Source: JBFMFR01 sp040752025
GTDB lineage: Bacteria; Chloroflexota; Anaerolineae; Anaerolineales; UBA4823
Direction: 5' to 3'
Assembly (NCBI GenBank): GCA_040752025.1
Contig: JBFMFR010000070.1
Span: forward strand, 1 to 32,129
Length of the DNA stretch: 32,129 bases
The translations under genes were made by a program, and so were the position numbers. Shown here piece by piece: positions 14,491 to 22,886 of the stretch. How positions within the stretch are numbered: the stretch's first letter is position 1; each line of letters opens with the position of its first letter. The notes below the pieces were generated by a model, which was given only the letters and a program-made list of their open reading frames with translations, was not told the origin of the DNA and did not search any database.

Positions 14491-16506
14491 CTAAGCGCTT
14501 TTGAGGTATTTGTCGAACCAGCGCACAATATGATTGAGGCGGACGATACGCCGGTCGGTACGCCCGGTGCGGGATAGCCCGTGAAACTCATCAGGGAACC
14601 GCACCATTTCGGTATCCACCCCCAGGCGTTTGAGCGCTACGAAAACCTGCTCGCCTTGTTCGATGGGACAGCGAAGGTCTTTTTCGCTGTGGATCACCAG
14701 GGTAGGCGTCTTGGCGTTGCCGATGTACCTGATTGGTGACGCCTCCCAGAACTTTTGCAGGTCTTCGAATGGCGCCCCGGCTTCCAGGCTGAGCTGGAAG
14801 GTCCAGTTATAGTCGCTGGAGCCCCACATGCTGATCAGGTTGCTCACACAGCGTTGTGTTACCGCGGCTTTGAAACGCTGCGTGTGGCCGATGATCCAGA
14901 CGGTCATGTAGCCGCCGTAGCTGCCGCCGGTAACGCCCATGCGTTGCTCGTCTATGTAAGGCTGTTGAGCCACGTAATCCGTCCATGCCATCAAGTCGGC
15001 ATAGTCGGCGCCGCCCCAACTTCCCCAAATCGCCCTGGCGTGTGCTTCGCCGTAGCCGCGCCCGCCACGCGGGTTGGTGAAGTGCACAACGTAACCCTGG
15101 GCGGCCAGAAAGTAGAATTCGTGCATGAAGAAATTACCATACTGGGTCAGCGGTCCGCCGTGGATTTCCAGGATGGATGGATATTTTCGGTTTGGGTCGA
15201 AACCAGGCGGTTTCAAAATCCAGCCTTGCAGGCGATTGCCATCCGGCCCCTGGATCCAGGTGGTTTCGATTGCGCCCAGACCTACATTGCCCAGCAGTTC
15301 CTGGTTGACTCGCGTGATCTGGCGCGTTTCCCTGGTGTGCAAATCCAGGCTGTAAACCTGGCAGGGGTCATCGATCCTGCCAAAGAAATAGGCGCAGCGT
15401 TCCTGTGCCTGATCGAAGGAGAAGCTGCCGACCACGCCATCGGCCTCGATCTCTGCCTGCAAGTCCGAGCCATCTAGAGCGATGGACATCAACACAGAAT
15501 TGCCGTGGGCGACGGTGGGAAAATACAGGCGTTGGCCATTTTGCGACCAGGTAGGCGGCATCAGTTCGGGCTGGCTTAGATCGTTGATCGTCCAGGCCGA
15601 AACGTGGATATCGTACGATGCAGTCAGGTTGCGCGGCGCGGCCGAGCCGTCTATTGGGACTGCCCATAGGCTCAGATTTTTGTAGTGCAGATCTTCGCCC
15701 TCCACGCCGTAATATGCGATCCATTTGCCATCCGGAGAGAAGCTGGGCAGTGTTTTGCTGCCTACGGGAGCGGGGATTTGACGGAACTCGCCACCGGTAG
15801 CCGGCACAACGAACAGATCGATAGCATCCGTGTTGGAGTCGGGATCTGGGCTGCGATTGGAGGTAAAGGCAATCCAACTACCATCTGGCGACCAGGCCGG
15901 TCCTTGCTCATCGTAGATGGGATGGTCGGTCAACTGACTGGCTTTGCCTGTCTTTAAGTCGACTGTCCAGATATGCCAACGCTCTTGGGGCAGGTAGCCA
16001 AAACCATCCAGCTTGTAGAAAAGGCGTTCGTAATGACGGGAAACCACGCCCAGTTTCTTCTTTTGCTCGTCTTTGGTACGTTCCAAATCCTCCTTATCGA
16101 GTTTGCGCACCAGGCAAACCAGGTGCCTGCCATCCGGAGACCAGGCAAGGTTGCTGATCGTCCCGTCGATCTGCGCCAACGGGCGCGCCTCTCCACCGTG
16201 GAAAGGGATGAGATAGATTTGCGGCGGCTTGTCTTTATCGCCACGATTGGAGAGGAAGACGATTTGATTGCCATCCGGTGACCAGCGCGGTTGGGCGTCG
16301 GTCTGATCGCCGTAAGTGAATTGCTGCGCTTCTCTGGAGACAGGTGAAACGATCCACAAGTTGGCGCATTTCTTTTCGGTTTTTTGATCCACCCTTTGTT
16401 GCGAATATACCACGTGCTGCCCATCTGGCGCGATGCGCACGTCGGAAATCAACTGGAGCTTGTACAGATCATTTGCTGTGATGGTTCGCTGGCGTTTTGG
16501 GGGCAT
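14491..16506 (-). CDS. S9 family acylaminoacyl peptidase / prolyl oligopeptidase-like
   Basis: The protein has 671 residues. Residues about 10-400 form a beta-propeller with TolB/WD-like repeats (RWSPDGNQIVFLS, AWSPDGRHLV, AWSPDGSWIAFTSN, SFSPDGKWIAYY). The C-terminal part is an alpha/beta-hydrolase with Ser529 in GGSYGG, Asp610 in HSEKDLRCP and His642 in DEFHGLS, a complete catalytic triad. Such enzymes cleave short or N-acylated peptides in the cytosol, with the propeller restricting access; no signal peptide is present. ATG 16506 is preceded by AAGGAAG. An extended -10 lies upstream, and yjbQ follows. Confidence 0.95.
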   Translation of the reverse strand: MPPKRQRTITANDLYKLQLISDVRIAPDGQHVVYSQQRVDQKTEKKCANLWIVSPVSREAQQFTYGDQTDAQPRWSPDGNQIVFLSNRGDKDKPPQIYLIPFHGGEARPLAQIDGTISNLAWSPDGRHLVCLVRKLDKEDLERTKDEQKKKLGVVSRHYERLFYKLDGFGYLPQERWHIWTVDLKTGKASQLTDHPIYDEQGPAWSPDGSWIAFTSNRSPDPDSNTDAIDLFVVPATGGEFRQIPAPVGSKTLPSFSPDGKWIAYYGVEGEDLHYKNLSLWAVPIDGSAAPRNLTASYDIHVSAWTINDLSQPELMPPTWSQNGQRLYFPTVAHGNSVLMSIALDGSDLQAEIEADGVVGSFSFDQAQERCAYFFGRIDDPCQVYSLDLHTRETRQITRVNQELLGNVGLGAIETTWIQGPDGNRLQGWILKPPGFDPNRKYPSILEIHGGPLTQYGNFFMHEFYFLAAQGYVVHFTNPRGGRGYGEAHARAIWGSWGGADYADLMAWTDYVAQQPYIDEQRMGVTGGSYGGYMTVWIIGHTQRFKAAVTQRCVSNLISMWGSSDYNWTFQLSLEAGAPFEDLQKFWEASPIRYIGNAKTPTLVIHSEKDLRCPIEQGEQVFVALKRLGVDTEMVRFPDEFHGLSRTGRTDRRIVRLNHIVRWFDKYLKSA

Positions 16507-16560
16507 GAAAAACTTCCTTCTGGTCAGGTCGCTGGCGAGGCTGCATGGCCGCCTGGGCGA

Positions 16561-16569
16561 ATTATAGCA
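16561..16569 (-). promoter_or_regulatory. Extended -10 element for the S9 peptidase gene
   Basis: On the minus strand TGCTATAAT gives an extended -10 with a perfect hexamer about 55 nt before ATG 16506. The -35 is poor and would overlap the terminator of the neighbouring permease gene. Confidence 0.45.
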
Positions 16570-16582
16570 TGCCAGGCGAAAC

Positions 16583-16619
16583 AAAAAGGGCGGCAGTCGC
16601 TCTGCCGCCCCGTTTTTTT
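16583..16619 (-). terminator. Terminator of the CUT1 sugar importer operon
   Basis: A 9-bp perfect stem (GGGCGGCAG / CTGCCGCCC) with a 5-nt loop has T-runs on both strands. On the minus strand it ends the permease operon 13 bp after its stop codon. Confidence 0.88.
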
Positions 16620-16622
16620 CGG

Positions 16623-17468
16623 CTAGCCTTTCAAGGCACCGGCCAGGATGCCGCGAATAAAATAGCGGCCCAATAATATGAAGAACAGCAATGGCACTGA
16701 AACGGAGATGAGGGCGGCCGCCATTTGCAGGTTATACACCACCAGGGTGGTGCCTTTGGCCTCTGCCATGACAACCTGCACGGTCTGTGTCTTTTGAGAC
16801 GATAGAGAAAGCGCCAGGAAGAACTCGTTCCACACTTGTGTGAAGATGATAATTGCTACCGAGGCATACGCGGGTAGTGAGATGGGCGTAATGATTCTAA
16901 AAAAAGTCTGTATCCTGTTGGCCCCATCCACCTCCGCAGCTTCTTCCAACTCCCTGGGCACAGACAAGAAAAACGTTCCCATCAGGACAGAAGCCAGCGG
17001 CACGTTCAGAATCAGATAACTTGCGATCAAACCCCAATAAGACATCAACAAGCCAGTTTTGGCCATCAAAACGACTAACGGGATGATGATGGCCTGGTAA
17101 GGCAGGTAGAGAGCAATGCCTACAAGCACGAACAGCACACGCGCGAAAGTGGTCCGTACCCGGCTGAGATAATAGCCGCCCAAACCGCCGAAGAACGCCG
17201 ACAGCGCCGTGGCTGTGAAAGAGATGATGATGGAGTTACCCAGGCGGGGTAACATATGGCTGCGGAAGCGATCGCTGCCGAATAAAACTTCCACATAGTT
17301 GCTAAACTGTAGGCCCCCGCCAGGCAGCAGATAGTTGCCACGCGTGATCTCTTCGGTCGTTTTCAACGAAGTGGTCACCATCACGTAAATGGGTAGCAGG
17401 TATGCAAAGGTGATCAGAACCAGGGTCGCGAAGACGATTATTTTCAGAGTGGTGCTTTTGCTTTTCAT
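16623..17468 (-). CDS. Sugar ABC transporter permease, MalG-like (CUT1)
   Basis: The protein of 281 residues has six predicted membrane helices. It carries the EAA loop typical of importer permeases (EEAAEVDGANRIQTFFRIITPISLP, around residue 190), the site that docks the ATPase. The N-terminus (ATLVLITFAYLLPIYVMVTTSLK) matches MalG-type permeases. It pairs with the upstream permease to form the channel for a carbohydrate. The start ATG 17468 overlaps the upstream stop as ATGA, so the two permeases are translationally coupled. No ATPase follows; a terminator at 16583-16619 closes the operon, so the importer must borrow an ATPase (MsmX/UgpC type) from elsewhere. Confidence 0.93.
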   Translation of the reverse strand: MKSKSTTLKIIVFATLVLITFAYLLPIYVMVTTSLKTTEEITRGNYLLPGGGLQFSNYVEVLFGSDRFRSHMLPRLGNSIIISFTATALSAFFGGLGGYYLSRVRTTFARVLFVLVGIALYLPYQAIIIPLVVLMAKTGLLMSYWGLIASYLILNVPLASVLMGTFFLSVPRELEEAAEVDGANRIQTFFRIITPISLPAYASVAIIIFTQVWNEFFLALSLSSQKTQTVQVVMAEAKGTTLVVYNLQMAAALISVSVPLLFFILLGRYFIRGILAGALKG

Positions 17469-18373
17469 TCGAACCACTTCCTGAGAGCATAGATGGTGTA
17501 AGGAACCACAATGATAAACGCCATGAAGAAAATGATCACGCCAATACCTGCCCCGGCCGAAACCAGGTGCTGCTGGAAGAAGGTGATCCACATGTTCAGG
17601 GACAGCACGTCGGTCGAGATGCCTGGGCCGCCAAAGGTGACGATGTAAACGATATCAAAGACCTTCAAGGATGAAATCAACAAAAGCGACACTAACACTA
17701 AGATGCCCGAACGGATGTTGGGGATAATAATGGAAAACAGAATTCTGAGCTTAGAAGCGCCATCCACCGTGGCTGCTTCGATCATCTCCTCCAGTTCAGA
17801 GGTTCTGAACGAGGATTGCATGATAATCACCGAAAAGCCCAGGTACTGCCAGATGAAAATGAGAATCAACCAATAGGTGGCGTTGGTGGGGCTGGTGGCA
17901 TAACGCAAGTTGGAATCAATACCAATCCCCCTTAGCAGGGTGTTGAACACGCCGCGCTCTGGTTCGTACATCCAGGACCAGATCGTGCCGGTGACGATGA
18001 AGGACATGGCAACCGGGTAGAGGATGATCGTACGGATATAGGATTCGATGGTTGGGAACGGGCTAAGCTCCAGCAAGTAAGCCAGGAAAACAGCGATAAC
18101 CACAGTGGGAACAACGCCCAGGATGAGCCATTTCAAGTTGTTCTGGATATCGACCCAAAAGCGGGGCTGGGCAACCAGGAATTTGTACCATTTTAGCCCG
18201 GTGAACTGGTAGTTGGCTGCGACAGTCTTCCAGTCTGTGAATGAGACATATACTGTCCACAGCAGCGTCCCGTATAGAATGATGATGAAGAATAGCAAAG
18301 GGACCAGAAAAACCAGGATCTCTGCCAGGCTGAGCTGGTTTCGTCGGCTCTTATCGGCTTTCGGAGTTTTCAC
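17465..18373 (-). CDS. Sugar ABC transporter permease, MalF-like (CUT1)
   Basis: The 302-residue protein has a basic cytosolic N-terminus and about six helices. The EAA-type loop (EMIEAATVDGASKLRILFSIIIPNI) faces the ATPase, and ILVLVSLLLISSLKVFDIVYIVTFGGP is typical of MalF/UgpA partners. The start is GTG 18373 with AAAGG about 8 nt upstream. It follows the binding-protein gene after 197 bp containing a stable hairpin (18479-18513) and a possible internal promoter, and overlaps the MalG-like gene. The substrate is probably a sugar or sugar derivative; specificity cannot be assigned. Confidence 0.93.
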   Translation of the reverse strand: MKTPKADKSRRNQLSLAEILVFLVPLLFFIIILYGTLLWTVYVSFTDWKTVAANYQFTGLKWYKFLVAQPRFWVDIQNNLKWLILGVVPTVVIAVFLAYLLELSPFPTIESYIRTIILYPVAMSFIVTGTIWSWMYEPERGVFNTLLRGIGIDSNLRYATSPTNATYWLILIFIWQYLGFSVIIMQSSFRTSELEEMIEAATVDGASKLRILFSIIIPNIRSGILVLVSLLLISSLKVFDIVYIVTFGGPGISTDVLSLNMWITFFQQHLVSAGAGIGVIIFFMAFIIVVPYTIYALRKWFE

Positions 18374-18447
18374 CCTGACTACCTTTGATCACAACTGGTG
18401 TTTGTTGTTAGTTCCGAGCGTTCTCTGATGAGAAGGCTAATTGACTA

Positions 18448-18476
18448 ATTATACACTAATCTAAGAGCTTGATTCA
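18448..18476 (-). promoter_or_regulatory. Possible internal promoter before the two CUT1 permeases
   Basis: On the minus strand a perfect TATAAT (18453-18448) lies 17 bp from TGAATC (18476-18471), a poor -35. It could supply extra permease transcripts about 75 nt before the GTG start. Confidence 0.35.
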
Positions 18477-18478
18477 TT

Positions 18479-18513
18479 CAGGTAGGGATGCAATTAGCTT
18501 GCATCCCTACCTG
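18479..18513 (-). repeat. 15-bp perfect inverted repeat between binding protein and permeases
   Basis: CAGGTAGGGATGCAA and its complement flank a 5-nt loop. No T-run follows on either strand, so it is not a classical terminator. Intercistronic hairpins after binding-protein genes often stabilise the upstream mRNA segment, giving more binding protein than permease; that role here is an inference. Confidence 0.7.
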
Positions 18514-18570
18514 ATATTCGGCCGGCGTTATGCGAAAAGCCTCCAGCATACGCCTGGCCTTAGCGTAGGT

Positions 18571-19989
18571 TTATGGCCACAGGTACCAGGCAGAAGCGTC
18601 CTTGACTTCGTAAGTGGTCATCATGTTAGCGGTAGCCTGGATAGCGGCATCCACGTCGGGCTGAACCAGGAAGGCCGAGATGATGTCCCAGTAAATCGGC
18701 TGGGCTGTGGCGGGCAGGATGCTGCCGTGCTGATCCAGGATCAGCATTCCGGGGTTATTGCTCACGTAGGTCTGCAGTTCCTGGCGGATGGGATCCGGGA
18801 ATTCCGTGGGATCGATATCCGTGCGGGCGAACAGACCGCCCTGAGTAACATCGGTGGGGATCTGTAGCTCAGGTGAGGCGACAACCTTCAGCCAATCCAT
18901 GGTTGCCTCAGGATCGGGCGCGCCTACGGTCAGGCCGTAGCAGTCCGGGTGGAAGAGCAGGATGCGCTCAGGCTTCTGTGGGAAGGTAACCGCGCCGAAA
19001 TCGACGCCAGGCTCCCAGTTGGAGCCCTTGGTGAAAGCGCCGATGGCCCAGGTGCCCATGATCACCATGGCCGCCTGATTGGAGCCCACCAGGCCTACCG
19101 ACTGATCCCAGGTCAGGCCGGAGTGATCGGTGTTGATGTATGGGATCAAGAGTTGGAACTTCTCGAGGGCGGTCTTGAAAACCGGATCGGTGGCGACATC
19201 GATCTCGCCCTTGTAGAGCTTGACGTAGTATTCTGCGCCGCCATACTCCAGCAAGATGCTGTCGAAGACGAAAGCGTCGCCCCATTTTTCCTTGGAGCCC
19301 AGGCCCAGGCAGGCCATATCGGGCTTCCCGGTCTTGATCGCCTCGCAGGCAGCCAGAAGTTCATCGAAGGTTGTGGGGGGCTGAATGCCCAATTCGTTGA
19401 ACAGCTTGAGGTTGTAGTACAGGATGTTCTGGATGTGCATGTTCAACGGCACAACGTAAGGATGACCACCTACGGAAACCGCCTTGGCCAGCGGGCCAGG
19501 GATGTTGTTGGCGTAATCCAGTTCCGTCCACAAATCATCCAGGGGTTCGAGAACGCCGCTGTCAACGTAGTTCTTCAACTCGGCGCCGCCCAGGGTCTGG
19601 AACGTGTCAGGTGGTAGGCCAGCGGTGATTCGGGCTTGCAGCACAACGCGATGGCTAACGCCACCACCACCGGGTACCGGGTTCTCAACCACCTCGATGT
19701 CAGGATATTTATCCTTGAGGGCTGTGAACATGGCATCGGCGGCCTCGCGCTCGCCGGGGCCGGTCCACCAGTGGAAGATTTCCAGTTTCATCTTCTTCGG
19801 TTCAGGAGTGGCGGTCACGATGACCTGCTTTTCCACTTCCTTGATCTGAGGTGTGCCGGCGACTTCAACGACTTCGGTGACGATTTTCTCCACCACAACC
19901 GTTTTGACTACTTCTTGCGGAGCGCAGGAAGCAACCAGCATGCTGAACAAGATCAGCATTGACAAAAGGGTCAAGGCTTTCTTATGCAT
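18571..19989 (-). CDS. Sugar ABC transporter substrate-binding lipoprotein (CUT1, family 1)
   Basis: The protein has 472 residues, with a lipoprotein signal ending in LVASC (Cys22), then a Val/Thr/Glu-rich linker ending TATPEP as is usual in Chloroflexota binding proteins. The mature part matches the MalE-like SBP family 1: LEIFHWWTGPGE, KDKYPDIEVVENPVPGGG, ELKNYVDSGVLEPLDDL, NQAAMVIMGTWAIG. It captures an unidentified carbohydrate outside the membrane and hands it to the two permeases downstream. ATG 19989 has GGAGGAG six nt upstream. The promoter region at 20156-20224 shares a long conserved element with that of the sensor operon, which suggests control by the REC-HTH-REC regulator. Confidence 0.95.
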   Translation of the reverse strand: MHKKALTLLSMLILFSMLVASCAPQEVVKTVVVEKIVTEVVEVAGTPQIKEVEKQVIVTATPEPKKMKLEIFHWWTGPGEREAADAMFTALKDKYPDIEVVENPVPGGGGVSHRVVLQARITAGLPPDTFQTLGGAELKNYVDSGVLEPLDDLWTELDYANNIPGPLAKAVSVGGHPYVVPLNMHIQNILYYNLKLFNELGIQPPTTFDELLAACEAIKTGKPDMACLGLGSKEKWGDAFVFDSILLEYGGAEYYVKLYKGEIDVATDPVFKTALEKFQLLIPYINTDHSGLTWDQSVGLVGSNQAAMVIMGTWAIGAFTKGSNWEPGVDFGAVTFPQKPERILLFHPDCYGLTVGAPDPEATMDWLKVVASPELQIPTDVTQGGLFARTDIDPTEFPDPIRQELQTYVSNNPGMLILDQHGSILPATAQPIYWDIISAFLVQPDVDAAIQATANMMTTYEVKDASAWYLWP

Positions 19990-20155
19990 TTTGAACTCCT
20001 CCTCCAATTGGGTTCGGTTTGAAATAGTTAGTCGATATTGTCAGGCGATGTAGCGTGAAGATTGGACTTACAACGTACACAGTCGAGTTCTTGATCAGCA
20101 GATGCACCTCCTTTCCACATCAGATGCATTAGCTTTGCCTGCATATTTGCGGCTG

Positions 20156-20224
20156 CTTCAGTTTAGCGCATTTTGTCCGTGAAAGCATCATCCCCTTCCC
20201 CCGGTTAATTTGGGGGATTCCCCC
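20156..20224 (-). promoter_or_regulatory. Conserved promoter/operator P1 of the CUT1 importer operon
   Basis: Reading the minus strand, GGGGGAATCCCCC (20224-20212) is followed by a GGGGAAGGGG block, TGATGCTT, then TAAACT (20165-20160, candidate -10) and TGAAG. The same order and spacing, within one base, recur at 23971-24038. By hand alignment about 48 of 69 positions agree, including all 13 of the near-palindrome. No good -35 is present, as expected for an activator-dependent promoter. Confidence 0.65.
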
Positions 20225-20243
20225 TATTGGAAATATCATTGGG

Positions 20244-21851
20244 CTATAAGAGCGAATCAACTACAACGCCGATCTTGGGGTGTGGAATTTCGATTTGCAA
20301 CAGTGAGCCGCCTTCGGGCTGGCGTTGCAAGCGGAAGCGCCCTCCCAGCAGAGCCACGCGCTCGCTGATGCCTAACAGACCGTAGTGGCCTTGTTTAGAG
20401 AGGTTTTCCAGGTTGAAATCATTGGCGAACCCCAGGCCATCATCGATGATCGAAATCATCAAGGTACGCGGCGAAGTATGTTTGAGGATGATTTGAACGC
20501 GGCTGGCTTTGGCGTGTCGCCAGACGTTGCTCAGGCCTTCCTGGATGATGCGGAAAATGGATAATTCGATGGTTTCAGGCAAGCGTCCCAGGTTGGCGTC
20601 CAATTCGAGCAAAACCTTCAGCCCACTCCTTTCGGACCATTCACGCGTGAAGGATTGCAAAGCGGCTCCCAGGCCGAGACTGTCAATCGTGGGCGGGCGC
20701 AGGTCGCCACAAATTCGCCGCAGCTCTTCGACCAACATGCGGATACCCAGGCGGACGTCCGTTAGTTCGTGCCCCAGGTCTTTGGGCAGGTCTTGTTCAG
20801 CCCCGATGCTTTCCAACTGGTAATTCACGCTCAGCAGGTCCTGGATCACCTGATCGTGGAGTTCGCGCGCCAGGTGCTTGCGTTCTTGCTCACGCTCGGA
20901 GAGTAACCGCCGTTGAGCCTCTTGCAGAGCCAGGTTGGCCTGATCCAGAGCCTGTACCTGGCCAGCCAATTGTTCCAGCAATTCCTGGTTGAGGCTGTCC
21001 TGCGCTGCCAGGTCTTTTTCCAGCAGCATCTGGTGATAGCGTAATTTTTCAGCCTGTTCGCGGGCGCGGTAATAGCTGTCCAGGGTCCAGACAGCCGGAG
21101 TGAACTGCGGCTGCTCAGCCGTGCCCATGATCGCCGCGATAACCATCTCCCGGCTGGTTTCATCGGTGCGCAGATCGGAGATCTTACGCCCCTGGTGCAG
21201 AATGCTGATACGGTCCGTGACGGCGAAGAGGTGTTCCAGGTTGTTACTGCTGAATAAAACCGCTACACCCTGTTGTTGCCAGTTCTGGATCAGGTTGAGC
21301 AGCTTTTGCTGATGAGGATAGCTGAGCAGTACCGTAGGTTCATCGATGATTACCAGGCGCACAGGGTAAGTGAAAACGCGAGCGATGGCGATCATCTGGC
21401 GCTGCTCGCCGGAAAGATTATACACTTTTTGGCGTAGTGGAGAGATCTGTGCATCGAGTTGCGCCAGGATACGATGAGACTCCTGATCCATCCGGCGGCG
21501 ATTGGGAAATTTGAGCCATTTCAATCTGTCAGACCAACCGATTTCGTTGCCCAGGAAAATGTTGCTGGTGACATCCAGGTTGTCGGCCAGGTCGGGCTTC
21601 TGATGAATGACGCCGATGCCCAGTGCCTGGGCGCTGAAAGGCCAATTCAGGCGCTGGTTGGCAAAGTAGATATCGCCCTCATTGGGCTCGTACAGGCCAG
21701 CCAGCATCATCACTAATACCGAACGCCCTGAACCGATGCTACCTGCCAGACCGACTACTTCGCCTGGATGAATCTCAAGGCTGACCTGCTGGATAGCTGG
21801 TAAGGTTCCGAAGCGTTTGGAAAGATTGATTACACGTAGTAATGGTTCCAT
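20244..21851 (-). CDS. ABC ATPase domain fused to a NarL-type histidine kinase
   Basis: The 535-residue protein has two parts. Residues 1-245 are an RbsA-like ABC domain with Walker A GSIGSGRS (37-44, Lys replaced by Arg43), signature LSGEQ (146-150), Walker B LVIIDEP (166-172) and Asn203 where the switch His is expected. This resembles the second, degenerate half of RbsA-type ATPases. A coiled-coil linker (255-325) leads to a HisKA_3 domain with ERKHLARELHDQ (phospho-acceptor His332) and a HATPase domain with NVWRHAKA (Asn442), DDGLGF (470-475) and GLLGISERV. There are no membrane helices, so input must come through the permease. It lies 3 bp downstream of the binding-protein gene with a weak Shine-Dalgarno, and its regulator is divergent (24085). 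Confidence 0.95.
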   Translation of the reverse strand: MEPLLRVINLSKRFGTLPAIQQVSLEIHPGEVVGLAGSIGSGRSVLVMMLAGLYEPNEGDIYFANQRLNWPFSAQALGIGVIHQKPDLADNLDVTSNIFLGNEIGWSDRLKWLKFPNRRRMDQESHRILAQLDAQISPLRQKVYNLSGEQRQMIAIARVFTYPVRLVIIDEPTVLLSYPHQQKLLNLIQNWQQQGVAVLFSSNNLEHLFAVTDRISILHQGRKISDLRTDETSREMVIAAIMGTAEQPQFTPAVWTLDSYYRAREQAEKLRYHQMLLEKDLAAQDSLNQELLEQLAGQVQALDQANLALQEAQRRLLSEREQERKHLARELHDQVIQDLLSVNYQLESIGAEQDLPKDLGHELTDVRLGIRMLVEELRRICGDLRPPTIDSLGLGAALQSFTREWSERSGLKVLLELDANLGRLPETIELSIFRIIQEGLSNVWRHAKASRVQIILKHTSPRTLMISIIDDGLGFANDFNLENLSKQGHYGLLGISERVALLGGRFRLQRQPEGGSLLQIEIPHPKIGVVVDSLL

Positions 21852-21854
21852 AGC

Positions 21855-22886
21855 TCAAGGAGGTGGCAACGGCAGGTTGAAATTATTGGTTTTCCACATT
21901 TCCAGCAGCGCATCTACGTTGTTATGGGTGATGATGTTAAAACCCGAATTCGTGAAGGAGTCGAAGCGCTTGTTTTCTACGATGTGATCATAAACGATCT
22001 GGATGGTTTCGTAGCCCCACCCCCAGTTCTTTTGATCGATCAGGCCCGAGAGGTAGCCGTCTCGCAGCATCTCCAGTTCAACGGGCAAGGCATCGAAAGC
22101 CACGGTTTTCATGCCACGATTCAGTGCGGCGTCTTCCCATAAGGGCATAGAGCCGCGTTCGGCGAAGAGCGGCCACATGCCGGCGAAGAACCAGCCATCC
22201 AGGTCAGGATAGGCTTGCATGGTTTCTTCCAAAACCTGCACACCTTGATTGATATCATCGTTGGTAACCACGGTGGTGACGATCTGGATATTCGGGTAGG
22301 CAGTCAGCCCCTGGCGAAAGCCGCGGATGCGCTCTTCCAGGTTGAATGCTCCCGGCACGCCTGTGAGAACAGCGACTTTCCCCTCGGTTCCCATTGCGTT
22401 TACCAGTAGATTAGCAGCCGCTTTGCCAGCCTCGATGTTGTCCAGACCATAATATGTAAAACGATTACTCTGCGGCGAGTCAGCATCCCAGGTCATCACT
22501 GGTATGCCTGCTTCTACAGCCCGGTTGATGGGGTCGATACAGGCGGTCGGGTCATTGCAAGAAATAGCGATGGCGTCGACGCGACGGGCGACAACATCTT
22601 CTAGAACACGCACTTGCTCGGCCGCATCAGATGCGACTGAGCCAACATAAAGGATTTCTACATCTACAGGTCCGGTGGCGGAAAGCTCGAGTGCTTTTTG
22701 CACTGCGCCTAAACGCCCTACCTGGAAAACCGGGTTGTCCAGGGCCTTGGGGATCCAGGCGATGACCAGTTTGCGCCGCTCTGGCAGCGGTGTAGGAGTG
22801 CGAGCAGGTGGCACACCAGTGCTGGCGCAGGCTGCCAGTGTGCAGCCCAGCAGGAGCGCCAGCCATAATCCGAGGCGGTATCTCAT
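21855..22886 (-). CDS. RbsB-like sugar-binding lipoprotein of the sensor cluster
   Basis: The protein of 343 residues starts with a lipoprotein signal (LALLLGCTLAAC, Cys20) and continues as a type I periplasmic-binding fold: LVIAWIPKALDNPVFQ, VRVLEDVVARRVDAIAISCNDP, GIPVMTWDADSP, YYGLDNIEAGKAAANLLV, KVAVLTGVPGAFNLEERIRGF. This is the ribose/galactose-binding (CUT2) group. The frame is open further upstream, but ATG 22886 overlaps the permease stop as ATGA and has GGAGGG before it. It is the extracellular ligand receptor of the proposed sensor; the ligand is unknown but is probably a sugar or autoinducer-like sugar derivative. Confidence 0.94.
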   Translation of the reverse strand: MRYRLGLWLALLLGCTLAACASTGVPPARTPTPLPERRKLVIAWIPKALDNPVFQVGRLGAVQKALELSATGPVDVEILYVGSVASDAAEQVRVLEDVVARRVDAIAISCNDPTACIDPINRAVEAGIPVMTWDADSPQSNRFTYYGLDNIEAGKAAANLLVNAMGTEGKVAVLTGVPGAFNLEERIRGFRQGLTAYPNIQIVTTVVTNDDINQGVQVLEETMQAYPDLDGWFFAGMWPLFAERGSMPLWEDAALNRGMKTVAFDALPVELEMLRDGYLSGLIDQKNWGWGYETIQIVYDHIVENKRFDSFTNSGFNIITHNNVDALLEMWKTNNFNLPLPPP

